A DNA stretch of 64,000 bases. It comes from Perilla frutescens (taxonomy: Eukaryota > Streptophyta > Magnoliopsida > Lamiales > Lamiaceae). Both the position numbers and the translations under genes were made by a program. Below the pieces are notes generated by a model. The model was not told the DNA's origin. It made no database searches and saw only the letters and a list, made by a program, of their open reading frames with translations. Every line of letters begins with the position of its first letter. Position 1 is the stretch's first letter. This document shows positions 31,820 through 44,484 of the stretch, one piece after another. The stretch spans positions 26,672,477 through 26,736,476 of the forward strand of contig BRKX01000019.1 of NCBI GenBank assembly GCA_026008535.1, read 5' to 3'.

Positions 31820-32985
31820 TGTAACACCCAAAATTCTATAATTTAAAATATTAACCTTTCTATTCTTTAAAACAGAAATTGACTAACAATAATAACAATT
31901 CAAGTATTTTTTTTTCGTTTCTAAAATAATCATGCTAGAAATCTCAAGTAAGAAAATAGAGCATAATATATATATATATATATTTAGAATATAAATAATT
32001 AAATCGAAATACCTGCATTTCATAAACGCTGAGTTCATTTCAAAGAGAAAACTTATAATTTATAATATAAAATTTATATTAGAGACATAAATAAAATCAT
32101 AGCTTGATTTAATTCAAAAGGCAATCATCATGAACATCAAGTTCAAAATAACTTATCACAAAGCAACAAGGTCAAAAGATTGAAATAATTAACTCAAACA
32201 TCAAAACCATGTCCACCCCATTTCCTTCACGCTGCTCCAAACTCACTAACCTGAAACATTAAAAACATGGGAGTGAGTACTCTTAAAACGTACTCAGTGG
32301 TGGAGACTGTGAGCATTTCTTTCTATTTATCCAGCTGAATTAAATCGCAGGAATATTGGATTTAGGGTACTCTTCTTCTGATTCTAGAATACATCTTGAA
32401 CTATGCATAGGACATATTATGGTACGTATAAAACGCTTCTGTGCGTTTGAAACGCTATTCTGATCTGATGCGTATAAAACGCTATCCATATTCCATCCAC
32501 GACAATTCAAGTTGGATTAAAAACATTTCTGACTCAAATAGCATATAACATATACATTTATTTCAAAAATAATAATTTCACCCACCTGATAATAGAGGGC
32601 ACGTAAAATCAAGCAGAGTATCATATAGTAGACGAGGGTCTTAATTGCGCCGCACCTAGTTTCAAAATAATTTTAAATAAATCATTTGAGTCAACTATAA
32701 ATTAAATAAAATTTCAAAATGAGAAATTTCATGGGCTTATTTAATCAATTATATACATAAAATTATTGGCCAAAATCTATATTCTAAAAAAAATTTAAGG
32801 TTAGATTTTAGGTTTAAAATAAAATAAGAGAGCTAAATCTAGAGTTCATAATCTTTTGAAATCATTAGTAATTTCTAAGAACAAATGGATCATAAATGCA
32901 AAGAATTTTAATTATTACTAACCCCCCACCTCTTTCTCTTTAAAATCACGACAACAACTAATTAGAAATCAAAATCTTAAGTCAA

Positions 32986-33028
<43 letters not shown>

Positions 33029-34506
33029 CTCCCTGCTGTAAACAAGAACAAAATAGAAATCCCAAAGTCAAATTACTTGCCTAAATCCCTAAATCCCCAA
33101 ATTTCATTTCCAATTCCCTAATTCTTCTTCCCCCTTCTTCTTCTTTTCCCCGACAATGGTGAGCTCACCGCTGCCCGCCGATGACGCGAAGACCCTGACC
33201 CTGACACTGACCTGCGACTGCAGTCACACTTGCTGCGACCTAGACCGACAACTCCAGCCATGAAGCAACCTAAATCCGATGCAAGTACAGCCACAACGAC
33301 ACTACGCTGCTAGTTTTCCGGCGACTCGATTATAAGACTCGACACCATATCAGATCAACGCCGGTCAGTAAAGCAAAACCTCAGCCGCGACTCAGAAAAG
33401 CATCGCCAAGACCCGAGCCCAGCCGGCGATGTCGCTCCCCTGCTTCGACTCAACTCAACTGAGTAGAGAGACTCCTACACCCAACCCAGCTCTCTCTATT
33501 TCTGTTTATTTATGTTTCTTTCTCCTTTTCTAATTTCGGTAAGTTTATTAGCTATTTCTAAGTTTTAATGTTTAGAAAGTAAACGAAAAAGAATGGAGGA
33601 ATCTCATGTGTTCTATGGTTTGAAATAGGGATTAGTTAGTACTTGCAGAGGTTGGAGTGGTTATATTTTGAAATTATGAATTTGGAGAAATTTATTGATT
33701 GTGCTATGTGGAAACGTGAATTCTCCAATTATGTGTTGGACTGTTGGTGATGTGATGTGATAAATGGAGATAAAATGGGTGTTTGTGTTTGCAAATACAT
33801 TTATAGAAGTTGGAGAAATAAAATGTTGAGGTTACATTCATCACAAATAGGAGTTAGTTATTATTGAAGTTTCTGTTTCAGAAAGTGATATTGTTGTTTG
33901 TGCTAGGATGCTAATCATGGATGATGGTGTAAAAGTATACAATAGTCACAAAAGGTTGAACTTGGAAAGCTTACCCAAAGAAGTTTGATCTTGATGCAGC
34001 TCTTCAGTTTGACAGTTTATGGAATCTTTTTAAATATTTGGCGGATTTACTTTGAATTCTAGTCGATTTATTTAGCTTAGTAAGTGGTTAAGATATCTCT
34101 TTTTCTGTTATTAAAATACAGAGATTGTGATTTGGTTAACACAGTAAAGGACAAGTGTGTGTTTCTTTTTTTTTTTTTGCTGAATCGTCTTTTATACATA
34201 TATGTGTCCAACTATTGAAGGAAGAATGAAAACTCATGGTTATCCTATTTAATATATATTTTTTTTAATATCTTTTAATAACTCTTAAAAAGTAGTAATT
34301 AAAAAAAAAACCTTATCTAACTAAACAAGACTCAAAGCAGCTTTTGAAATTCAAATATTAATTCAAAATATTTATTATACTAGGGGCGCAATCTCGGACT
34401 CTCTAAAATCCAACTAATTTTTATCGAATATTACCAGATAGATATTAAAAAAAATCAAATTTAACGCAATTAAATAATTTAAATTACGTAGAAGTGGATT
34501 GTTACA
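31820..34506 (-). repeat. 3' LTR of the gypsy element
   Basis: 2,687 bp. On the plus strand it begins TGTAACACCC and ends GTTACA. It contains a (CT)n microsatellite (32986-33024). Compared with the other LTR it has about 100 extra bases in a GC-richer block at 33200-33310, otherwise the two are very similar. Confidence 0.88.
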
Positions 34507-34526
34507 ATCCTACCCACTTAAAAAAA
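34507..34526 (-). promoter_or_regulatory. Polypurine tract of the gypsy element
   Basis: The minus strand reads TTTTAAGTGGGTAGGAT directly before the 3' LTR, the AGTGGGTAGGATTGTAAC-type wording common in plant gypsy chromoviruses. Confidence 0.65.
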
Positions 34527-35479
34527 ATTTCGTCCTCGAAATTTATCTTATTAGATTGTTCTAAGGATGGGTACTTAATTAGGATCTCCTCCTTACATTT
34601 CCAAATCGCTTCTTCCTTTCTCATGTCTTCTCTATTGTACTCTAATCAGCAAGACTTGTTGATTTCTTAGCTCGTTTTGTCTCCTTATCGTGAATAGCAA
34701 TGAGGTATTTCCTATAAGTTAAATCATTATTGAGTTGTATCTCCTCATGATTTATGGTGTGACTCAATTCGTGCAAATATATATTTCATCAACATAGAAA
34801 TATGAAAGACATTGAGCAATGAACAGTATAGCTAAACGATAAGCTACATCATCGATTTGTTCTAGGATTTCGAGAAGTTCGATAAAACGAGGTCTCAACT
34901 TTCATTTTTCCCAAATCTTAACACCCATTTCATAGGAGTGACTTTCAAAAACACTTTGTCACTTACCTCAAAAGATAAATCTTTTCTTCTTCTATTGGCG
35001 TACTATCTTTGTCGATCTTGAGCAACTTTAATGTTATCTTGAATCTTCTCAACTGCTTTCACTGTTCCTTCATTAATTTCAGGGCCTAAGATCTTTATCT
35101 CCAATTTCATCGCAATACGTTGGCGATCTACACTTTTGTCTGTATATCGCTTTAGACAGAGTCATGCCAATGCTAGAGTGGAAACTATTGTTATAAGCAA
35201 ATTCCACTAACTGTAAATACGCTTCTTAACTATTTTCTAAATCCATGACGCAAGTCCGTGACATATCTTCCAATGTCTATATAGTCCTTTCTGATTAGCC
35301 ATTTGTCTAAGGATGATATGCCATTAAAAACTTTAACTTTGTGCCCAAAGCTGCATGTAAGCTCGTTCAAAATCTCAATTTGAAATGAGGATCTCGATAT
35401 GATATTATTGAGACTCGGACACTATGAAATCAGACTACTTCTTGAATGTATAGTTGAGTAAAATAATCCATGGTAAATG

Positions 35480-35843
35480 TCATTCTTATATGTAAAAAGT
35501 GAGTTGATTTCGTCAATTGATCCACTATAACCCAAATCATATCATTATTCTTAATGGTCTAGGGAAGTCTAACTACAAAGTCCATTGTAATATGCTCTCA
35601 CTTCCATTCCAGTATCTCCAAAGGATTCGACAATCCTCATGGTCTCTGGTGCTCTGTCTTTACTTGTTGACAAGCTAAACATCGAGCAACATAATCTGCA
35701 ATTGACCGTTTCATGCCGTACAACCAAAAATTTCTTTTTAAGCCTTGATATATCTTAGTTTTTCTAGGATGTGCCATGTAAGGCGTTCGATGTGCCTCGT
35801 CTAAGATTTTTTTTTTTACATTATGCCGTTGTTTGGGACACAA
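35480..35843 (-). pseudogene. Integrase remnant of the gypsy element (H2C2 zinc finger and core start)
   Basis: 35843-35637 on the minus strand encodes LDEAHRTPYMAHPRKTKIYQ, LKRNFWLYGMKRSI and CLACQQVKTEHQRP, the gypsy integrase H2C2 zinc finger with both His and both Cys visible. The core follows in broken frames (ITMDFVV near 35590, containing the first catalytic Asp, and IWVIVD-like residues near 35530). Confidence 0.75.
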
Positions 35844-37169
35844 ATTCTTCCCTTAAATAGTAGAGTCCCATTTAATGATATTGTGAATCTCTTAGAATCA
35901 TCTAACACTTCTCTTGCTCGCAGTCATCTTCTTTTCCTCAAGGCGGTATTCCGACTTTATGGTTCTTGCTGGTGATCACCATTGATTGCAGGTGTAAAGA
36001 TTGCACGTCTAGAATTTAACGTACGCTCGGTACTTACTTGCCGACATCAAGTAGATCGTCTCCTAATAGAATGAACTGAGAAATTATTTAGATATACGCG
36101 TCCTACTTTGAGGAGCACTAACTGACACTACTTGGATTCTACTTCCTCCTGGAAAATACCACTACTTATTCTTTCAATCGATGACTAAATGGAATACTGC
36201 TATATACTCTTCACTCTATTTCAAGATCCACACTCAAGTTCTATGAGTGGGATTAAAGAGAAACAAACGCCTCTAAGTAAGGGCTTTATCTGATCACAAT
36301 TGTTTAACAAGATCAAAGGTTAGAAAAGATATAACTCTTGGTTATATATACCAAAAATATTTCCTTTTCAGAGGACTTACAAACTTAAAGGGTTCTCATA
36401 TATAACAAAGATATGGGAAAAAAAATCAGCGGTTAGCAACTGAGAACCGTGCTGAAATATTTCACAAAGGTATCAGCATAGCCTAACAAGGAAGTGCTAT
36501 TATTGATTTTTTGATGATCAAGGAGTATCATCTAAAAAAATTACAAATTATCCAAGAGGATATAATCGAAGAATTTCAAATGATATGAAGCTATTGAAGG
36601 GTGATTGATTCAATTGATAAGAGAATGAATAAATAGATTCAAAATGAGAATGAATAAATTGATTCTATTGACAAGAGAATGAATAAATTGATTAATCAAA
36701 ACTTCTTATCATAATGAAACTCTCAATCTACCAAACACTAGGTCTAGCTTCTTAATGATCTTTTTTCAGGTTCTTTCTTTCTTTCTTGAGTGTCACGCAT
36801 CTTCTTCTTTACGAGGCTACTATAAAATAGCACGAGTCGCTGGGACTCAAATGGCTGCGCTTGGTCAGGAAAACGACATCCGGGGATCTCATCCTATCTA
36901 CGACAAAGCGACTTGATCTATGGCACCTCCTAGACTCAAAATGATCTGACTTCAACTTCTCCTAGAAATACCGATGAGTATGTCTTCAAATTATTTTGGC
37001 TGCAGTCATAACAATGATCTTTGTTTTCTTTAAAAATTGACTTGAAACGAGTGACAACTCCTGGCATTGAACGCGACATGTTCTTGAATGTCCCTCCAAT
37101 GAATTAACGAGCCTTTATTGAAAGAAATGAATCTTCAATTTTTTTTGTGAGGGATATTTATTCTTCATA

Positions 37170-37800
37170 GTGAGGCAATTTAAATCTCCATAATCTATAC
37201 CCATTCTCATACTACTATCTTTCATCTTCACAAACAAGATCGGTACTCCTCACGGTGAAACGCTCAATTGAATATATCCCTTGTTTAGAAGTTCTTAAAG
37301 CTGGATCTTCTACTCTTGTAATTCCGATGGTGTCATAAACAACAGTTTCTTCTGTAATTAAAGCAATCGTGAACTCTATTTATCCATTTGGTAGAAATCG
37401 AAATATCTTCTTCAGAAACACAAATACAAAGCACGTTGATTTTGTTGGCGTCGTCCGGATAATATTTACCAAGAATTCCTATCATCTTCAATATCTTCAC
37501 CGCTTTAATTGTCGATATGATTTCTCGTTTTCCATCTAACTTAGCTATATTGAAGATAAACTCTTCATCGTCTAGTTTCTGAAATACAACTGCTCAACCA
37601 TGATAACCTATTGCCGCCAAACTTCTGCTTAACCGATCTATTCTGAATGTTAAATCGAATTCTCGCTTTCGAAAGCACAAGTAGCCACAAGTCATTTGCT
37701 TCCAAAGTCAAATCTAATGTCTTTAACAATCCTATTAGTTCTTAATGTCATTCCTACAGGAATTCTAATATCTAGGGCGAAGTTCTCTAAAAGCGTTTCG
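37170..37800 (-). pseudogene. Protease-RT junction remnant of the gypsy element
   Basis: On the minus strand, in broken frames, there are blocks resembling the gypsy protease-RT linker (FNIAKLDGKREIISTIKAVK, near 37560-37490) and the RT start (ELQELKIQLL-like near 37310, then SVSPRGVPILFVKMKDSSMR and MGIDYGDLN near 37270-37180). These parallel the RT wording in which a PWGAPVLFV motif precedes MRLCIDYRELN. The intervening RT and RNase H sequence (34530-37170) is too decayed to assign. Confidence 0.6.
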
Positions 37801-38113
37801 TCTAATTAGGGAAACATCTATGGAGGATGCTTCTATGTTCTTCTAAATTTCAAGGATTAAAATAATTTCTTTCTCATTCATCATGCATTGCAACATAACA
37901 AAACTTCATTGAATAAATCACTTTTCAACATATCTCATTCTTCACATAGTATCCATAATCTTCTTAATGTTCACTACATTAAACAACTTTGCAAAATAAA
38001 TAAATCAAGCAAAGTACCTTGGAGCAGGAGCACGTGGTAGAAATGGGTGGTGTATCATAAAATCAAACAATAAAAATTGTTTCAAACACATTAAGTCTAC
38101 AGGAAGGTAAACC

Positions 38114-38127
38114 TGGCTCTGATACCA
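38114..38127 (-). promoter_or_regulatory. Primer binding site of the gypsy element
   Basis: The plus strand reads TGGCTCTGATACCA, the minus strand TGGTATCAGAGCCA, five bases from the 5' LTR edge at 38133. Its place next to the right-hand LTR fixes the element on the minus strand. Confidence 0.85.
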
Positions 38128-38132
38128 CTAAA

Positions 38133-39296
38133 TGTAACACCCTAAATTCTATAATTTAAAATATTAACCTTTTTATTCTTTAAAACAGAAATTGACTAAC
38201 AATAATAACAATTCAAGTATTTTTTTTTCATTTCTAAAATAATCATGCTAGAAATCTCAAGTAAGAAAATAGAGCATAATATATATATATTTTTTTAGAA
38301 TATAAATAATTAAATCGAAATACCTGCATTTCATAAACGCTGAGTTCATTTCAAAGAGAAAACTTATAATTTATAATATAAAATTTATATTCGAGACATA
38401 AATAAAATCATAGCTTGAGTTAATTCAAAATGCAATCATCATAGAACATCAAGTTCAAAATAACTTATCATAAAGCAACAAAGTCAAAAGATTGAAATAA
38501 TTAACTCAAACATCAAAACCATGTCCACCCCATTTCCTTCACGCTGCTCCAAGCTCACTAACCTGAAAACATTAAAAACATGGGAGTGAGTACTCTTAAA
38601 ACGTACTCAGTGGTGGAGACTGTGAGCATTTCTTTCTATTTATCCAACTGAATTAAATCGTAGGAATATTGAATTTAGGGTACTCTTCTTCTGATTCTAG
38701 AATACATCTTGAACTATGCATAGGACATATTCTAGTGCGTATAAAACGCTTCTGTGCGTACGAAACGCTATTATGATCTTAGGCGTATAAAATGCTATCC
38801 ATATTCCATCCACGACAATTCAAGTTGGATTAAAAACATTTCTGACTCAAATAGCATATAACATATACTTTTATTTCAAAAATAATAATTTCACCCACCT
38901 GATAATAGAGGGCACGTAAAATCAAGCAGAGTATCATATAGTAGACGAGGGTCTTAATTGCGCCGCATCTAGTTTCAAAATAATTTTAAATAAATCATTT
39001 GAGTCAACTATAAATTAAATAAAGTTTCAAAATGAGAAATTTCATGGGCTTATTTAATCAATTATATACATAAAATTATTAGCCAAAATCTATATTCTAA
39101 AAATAATTTAAGGTTAGATTTTAGGTTTAAAATAAAATAAGAGAGCTAAATCTAGAGTTCATAATCTTTTGAAATCATTAGTAATTTCTAAGAACAAATG
39201 GATCATAAATGCAAAGAATTTTAATTATTATTAACCCCCCACCTCTTCCTCTCTAAAATCACGACAACAACTAATTAGAAATCAAAATCTTAAGTT

Positions 39297-39347
<51 letters not shown>

Positions 39348-40760
39348 TTCTCTTATCTCCCTACTATAAACAAGAACAAAATAGAAATCCCAAAGTGAAA
39401 TTACTTGCCTAAATCCCTAAATCCCCAAATTTCATTTCCAATTCCCTAATTCTTCTTCCCCCTTCTTCTTCTTTTCTCCGACAATGGTGAGCTCACCGCT
39501 GCCCGCCGATGACGCGAAGACCCTGACCTGCAGTCACACTTGCTGCGACCTAGACCAACAACTCCAGCGACTCGATTATAAGACTCGACACCATATCAGA
39601 TCAACACCGGTCAGTAAAGCACAACCTCAGCCGCGACTCAGAAAAGCATCGCCAAGACCCGAGCCCAGCCGGTGATGTCGCTCCCCTGCTTCGACTCAAC
39701 TCAACTGAGTAGAGAGACTCCTACACCCAACCCAGCTCTCTCTATTTCTGTTTATTTATGTTTCTTTCTCCTTTTCTAATTTCGGTAAGTTTATTAGCTA
39801 TTTCTAAGTTTTAATGTTTAGAAAGTAAACGAAAAAGAATGGAGGAATCTCATGTGTTCTATGGTTTGAAATGGGGATTAGTTAGTACTTGCAGAGGTTG
39901 GAGTGGTTATATTTTGAAATTATGAATTTGGAGAAATTTATTGATTGTGCTATGTGGAAACGTGAATTCTCCAATTATGTGTTGGACTGTTGGTGATGTG
40001 CTGTGATAAATGGAGATAAAATCGGTGTTTGTGTTTGCAAATATATTTATAGAAATTGGAGAAATAAAATGTTGAGGTTACATTCATCACAAATAGGAGT
40101 TAGTAATTATTGAAGTTTCTGTTTCAGAAAGTGATATTGTTGTTTGTGCTAGGATGCTAATCATGGATGATGGTGTAAAAGTATACAATAGTCACAAAAG
40201 GTTGAACTTGGAAAGCTTACCCAAAGAAGTTTGATCTTGATGCAACTCTTCAGTTTGACAGTTTATGGAATCTTTTTAAATATTTGGCGGATTTACTTTG
40301 AATTCTAGTCGATTTATTTAGCTTAGTAAGTGGGTAAGATATCTCTTTTTCTGTTATTAAAATACAGAGATTGTGATTTGGTTAACACAGTGAAGGACAA
40401 GTGTGTGTGTTTTTTTTTGCTGAATCGTCTTTTATACATATACGTGTCCAACTATTGAAGGAAGAATGAAAACTCATGGTTATCCTATTTAATATATATT
40501 TTTTTTAATATCTTTCAATAACTCTTAAAAAAGTAGTAATTAAAAAAAATAATAATAAATAAACCTTATCTAACTAAACAAGACTCAAAAGCAGCTTTTG
40601 AAATTCAAATATTAATTCAAAATATTTATAATACTAGGGGCGCAATCTTGGACTCTCTAAAATCCAACTAATTTTTATCGAATATTACCAGATAGATATT
40701 AAAAAAAATCAAATTTAACGCAATTAAATAATTTAAATTATGTAGAAGTGGATTGTTACA
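38133..40760 (-). repeat. 5' LTR of the gypsy element
   Basis: 2,628 bp, near-identical to 31820-34506, with a (CT)n microsatellite at 39297-39343. A 63-codon open frame at 39484-39675 lies in a block present in both LTRs but altered in the other copy, so I do not call it a gene. Confidence 0.88.
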
Positions 40761-40765
40761 GAATT

Positions 40766-41121
40766 CACAAACCTATCTAGTAGATTTCAGCCCACTCTGA
40801 ATTTAGATACAGTCTGGCAATACAACAGAAGATCTTGGAGTTGAATACTGTGTGGCCGATTTTTGAGAGATAGGTGGCGTCTATTCCTGATTTATTCAAT
40901 AGCAAGATTAGTCATGTAATCTTGTCCTCAGACCATCTATCGATTTGTAAGTAGATTCATTTCTATGCATTCCGCTTTATTAGATTCGAATTTGCCTTAC
41001 ATGTTAATTCTGTTAGACTGTGATAAACATGCATGTGATATAAAATTATGCTTTTCATGAACATGGATTAAAGAACAACCAAATAGATCATGCGGTGGTT
41101 TAATTCGAAAAAACCCCAACA
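40766..41121 (+). repeat. 5' LTR of copia-A, right part
   Basis: Continues the LTR from 31819 after the gypsy element, ending TTCGAAAAAACCCCAACA. It matches 52678-53030 of the 3' LTR. Confidence 0.88.
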
Positions 41122-41122
41122 G

Positions 41123-41135
41123 TGGTATCAGAGCC
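41123..41135 (+). promoter_or_regulatory. Primer binding site of copia-A
   Basis: TGGTATCAGAGCC one base after the LTR end, complementary to initiator tRNA-Met. Confidence 0.88.
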
Positions 41136-43563
41136 AAGTTTTGGCACTGTTCTAGGATTAATCGAAGCATGAATTCAAATTACATATTAAATTTGATGAT
41201 AAATTTATGGTATTTAAATTTTCAGATTTAATTGTGCATGTATTTCGATTTTATGGTATTCAAAACTTGGAAGAATTTTTGGATTGAATTCGAAAATTCT
41301 AGTTTTGAATTTGGGATGATATTTGATGGTCTTCAAATTTCCAGATTTATGTCTCATAATTTTCGAAAATTTGGTGTTCAAAATTTTCGAATTTTGATGT
41401 GTTATTTTTCCCTAATTTGTGTTATAATTTTCGATCACTATGAATTAAACATTGGATGGTTTTTTTATCAAGATAAAAATTTCTAGTTTTAATTTGGATG
41501 TGTTTCGAAAATTATGGTGATTAGAAAAAGGATAGGTAATTTTTGGTGTATATCAAAAGTTGTCTAATTCTAATCTAGATGGGTTTGAAATTAGAATTTT
41601 AAATTTGGTAATTTTTTGAGGTGGATCAAATTTTCAGATTCTAATTCTTGAAAATATCAAAATCTATAGCTATATTATTTGGAATAGTTTTTTGATTAAT
41701 GTCAAAATTTTCAAATGTGAAATATAGTGTAATTTTTGACATTGTTAAATTAATTTGGAGAAGATTTTAATGAAAATTAAATTTTCAGATTTATTTAATG
41801 ATGTTGATCAAAAATTTGGTGTGTTGGATTAAGATTTGATATTATTTAGTGTATATCTTAATTTACCTAATTTAAATCTAGGTAGATTTGAAAATAGAAT
41901 TTTAAATTTGGAAGAATTTGAAGTGATCAAATTTCCAGATTTATTTTTCTAGTGATTTTCGAAATTCTTGATTAAAATTGGATAAGGTATTATTTGGATA
42001 TATACAAATAATTATTAAAATCCAATTGTGATAAGAATTTAAATTTGGATAGAATTTGGAAGATTTTGGAGTGGATCAAATCTTCAAACCTTATCCTTAA
42101 AGATTTAGACTCTTATGGGTAATATTTAGATTAGATTTTTGATTTATATCAAGATATCCAAATATTATTTAATTAGGGTGGTTTGAAAATATTAAATAAA
42201 TTTGGTGGATAATTTTAATTAATTTCCATATTTATTTTAAGTGATATTTTTGAAAATTCAAGATTTAAAATTGGTGGATAATTATTTTAATTTCCAATTT
42301 TTATCTTGTGGATAATATCGAATTAATTAATTTAATTAATTAAAAAATTCGAATATTATTTATATTCATGCATAGATATCATATGTTATTTTATATGCAT
42401 CATATAATACATGATTGTTGGTTTTGTAGACTGTATTTGTTTGCAGGTTTACCAACTAACATGGTTCCTTTATTTTATGTGATGTATGTTTATGTTGAAT
42501 GAATGTTGGTCGTATGCCGGTTTGGCTACGTGATTTTAATCCATGAGAAAATCCATGGATTAGGTCTAGATTTTATTTTACGTTGTTTTAATGTAATAGA
42601 TATAAAGTTGTTAGACCGAGTTTTTTAGTTGTAATTTTTATTCTAGCAATATTAGATTTTTCCTTTTGGAATAGATAGTCTATATTGAATAAAGATCGGA
42701 GATCAACTCAAAGAAGGAAAGTAGTTTAGTGCCAAGAAGGAAGGTTCACCGGTTCACGTCCCGAAACCCTAAAATGGAGCTAAGGTTTTCGGCGAGGCGC
42801 GGTGAAAGGGGCGGCAATCCAAGCCTGTTCCGGAGCTGACTTTCCTGTTTTATCTCATCAATCAACATGAGATATAAGCCATAATAGTTGGAATATTAAT
42901 GTTGCTTATTATGTTGAAGCATGCAATGGTTGTTTATTTTTTTATGTAAAGTTTGCATGTTCGATAATGGGATAAAATGAAACCTCAAACATAATCAACT
43001 AAGTGGGAGAGATTCATACAAAAGTATGTATAAATCTCATGCGGTCTCCATTAAATCTGGTTTAATTGAGAAGTGATGGGCATGCACGTTGACATCGGTC
43101 TTCCTCCATATCGGATGCGTCATATCACAGATTTCTCTAGAAATTAAATCTCCTAAATGGATAGCTGTAGAACATTATTAGAACTAACTGACTCCTCCAT
43201 CTAGAGCGGTTAAATTCGAATAGTGATCTTAGTGCGAAGATAATGGTGTGCACACTTAGATGTAATTTATTGATAAACGTCCACATGATCGTGGCTTATC
43301 AGTTAGATGATTACATGACCGTGTTAATTATCCAACTATTAATTTGCTTGTTGTAAAAAAACTCAACTGGAGGCAAATTAAAGGTTTAACCTATTTAAAA
43401 ATGAATTTTATAAACGTCCACACTATCGTGGCTTATAAAAGACGTTTTTAAAGTGTCGGTAGAAAAGTATATAATTTTTGTGAGGCTTTCGATTATATAC
43501 TGTTTATCCTAAAAGTTTTGTCACTGTACTACATGTTTTAATTTCAATTATTTCATATCATCA
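41136..43563 (+). other. Unusually long untranslated leader of copia-A
   Basis: 2.4 kb between primer site and gag with no supported gene. 41200-42350 is very AT-rich and built from decayed repeats of words such as CAAATTTCCAGATTTAT and GAATTTTAAATTTGG. 42700-42850 is a less AT-rich block. Two similar stem-loop sequences lie at 43273-43301 and 43411-43438 (GATAAACGTCCAC..GTGGCTTATC). Confidence 0.6.
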
Positions 43564-44484
43564 GTGACACTCTCCAATCTGTCTTCAATCCTCAAAGAAA
43601 ACAAACTTGTCGGTGAAAACTACAATGACTGGATTCATAAACTTAACCTAGTTCTTGTTGCTGAGGTACACAAGTTTGTACTTGAAGAGGTTTATCATCA
43701 GACGCCAGATGAGAGTTCTGATGAAGCCTAAAATGTTGCATATGATAAGTGGGTTAGGTCTAATGAGATAGCGCGCTGTTATATTCTGGCATCTATGTCG
43801 AATGTGTTGCAACATCAGCATGAGCCTATGAAAACCACTTATGATATCATGTACAACCTTAGGCAGCTATTCAGTCATCAGAACCGCTCAATACGCCATT
43901 TGGCAATGAAGAATCTAATGAATGCGAGAATGGTTGACTCCACACCTATTAGGGATCACGTTCTCATGATGATGGGGTAATTATCTAAGATCGAGACCTT
44001 GGGTGGAGAGCTGGATGCCGATTCTCAAATCGACATTGTTCTTCATATCTTGTCCTTGAAGTTTGAGTAGTTCTGGCTAAACTTTGACATGATCAAGAGG
44101 GATGTCAGCCTGACTAAACTGCTCATAGATCTTCAGGCGGCTGAATTGCTTTAAAAGAGCGATCCTCAGGCCCACATAGCTGAGAAAGGGGCGTCTTCTT
44201 TTGGTGGAAAAAGGAAGAAGAGAAACACACCTAAAAAGGCTGCAGATCAGGCGCCTAAAGTGAAGAAGCTAAAGGCAAAGATTCCTCCTGAGGAGTTCAA
44301 GTCGAAGACTAAGTGCTTCAAGTGCGGCCAACCAGGTCACTGGAAAGCGGCGTGTCCTAACAAGAAGAAGAAGAAGAGAGGTACATCTCACAATCTGATT
44401 GTAGAAACATGTTTAGCAACTTGCTCTACCCAGTCATGGGTAGTAGATACTGGAGCTACTGATCATGTTTGCATGTCTTTATAG
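43564..44484 (+). pseudogene. gag: gag and protease start of copia-A
   Basis: In one frame with several stops (43729, 43978, 44068, 44152). It begins with LSSILKENKLVGENYNDWIH and contains ARCYILASMSNVLQHQHEPM, the usual UBN2-type gag. No ATG is seen at the expected start. The zinc knuckle CFKCGQPGHWKAAC is at 44314-44355 after a Lys-rich stretch, and the protease motif D-T-G (VVDTGATDHV) is at 44446-44454. A TAG at 44482 ends this stretch. Confidence 0.8.

Larger units (their letters stand above)
31820..40760 (-). mobile_element. Ty3/gypsy element (Tekay-like chromovirus?), internally deleted
   Basis: 8,941 bp with GAATT target duplications (31815-31819 and 40761-40765). On the minus strand: 5' LTR 40760-38133, primer site, a short pol remnant (38113-34507) and 3' LTR 34506-31820. 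RT precedes integrase, so it is Ty3/gypsy. The PPT and the H2C2 sequence resemble the Tekay/Del group of chromoviruses; that lineage call is tentative. Only about 3.6 kb of internal sequence remains and no gag was recognised. Confidence 0.85.

Noticed and set aside
39484..39675. 63-codon ORF in the gypsy 5' LTR
   Set aside because: The other LTR has insertions and changes in this block that break the frame, so it is not selected as coding.
41232..41486. 84-codon Phe/Ile-rich ORF
   Set aside because: Product of AT-rich repeats in the copia-A leader; low complexity.
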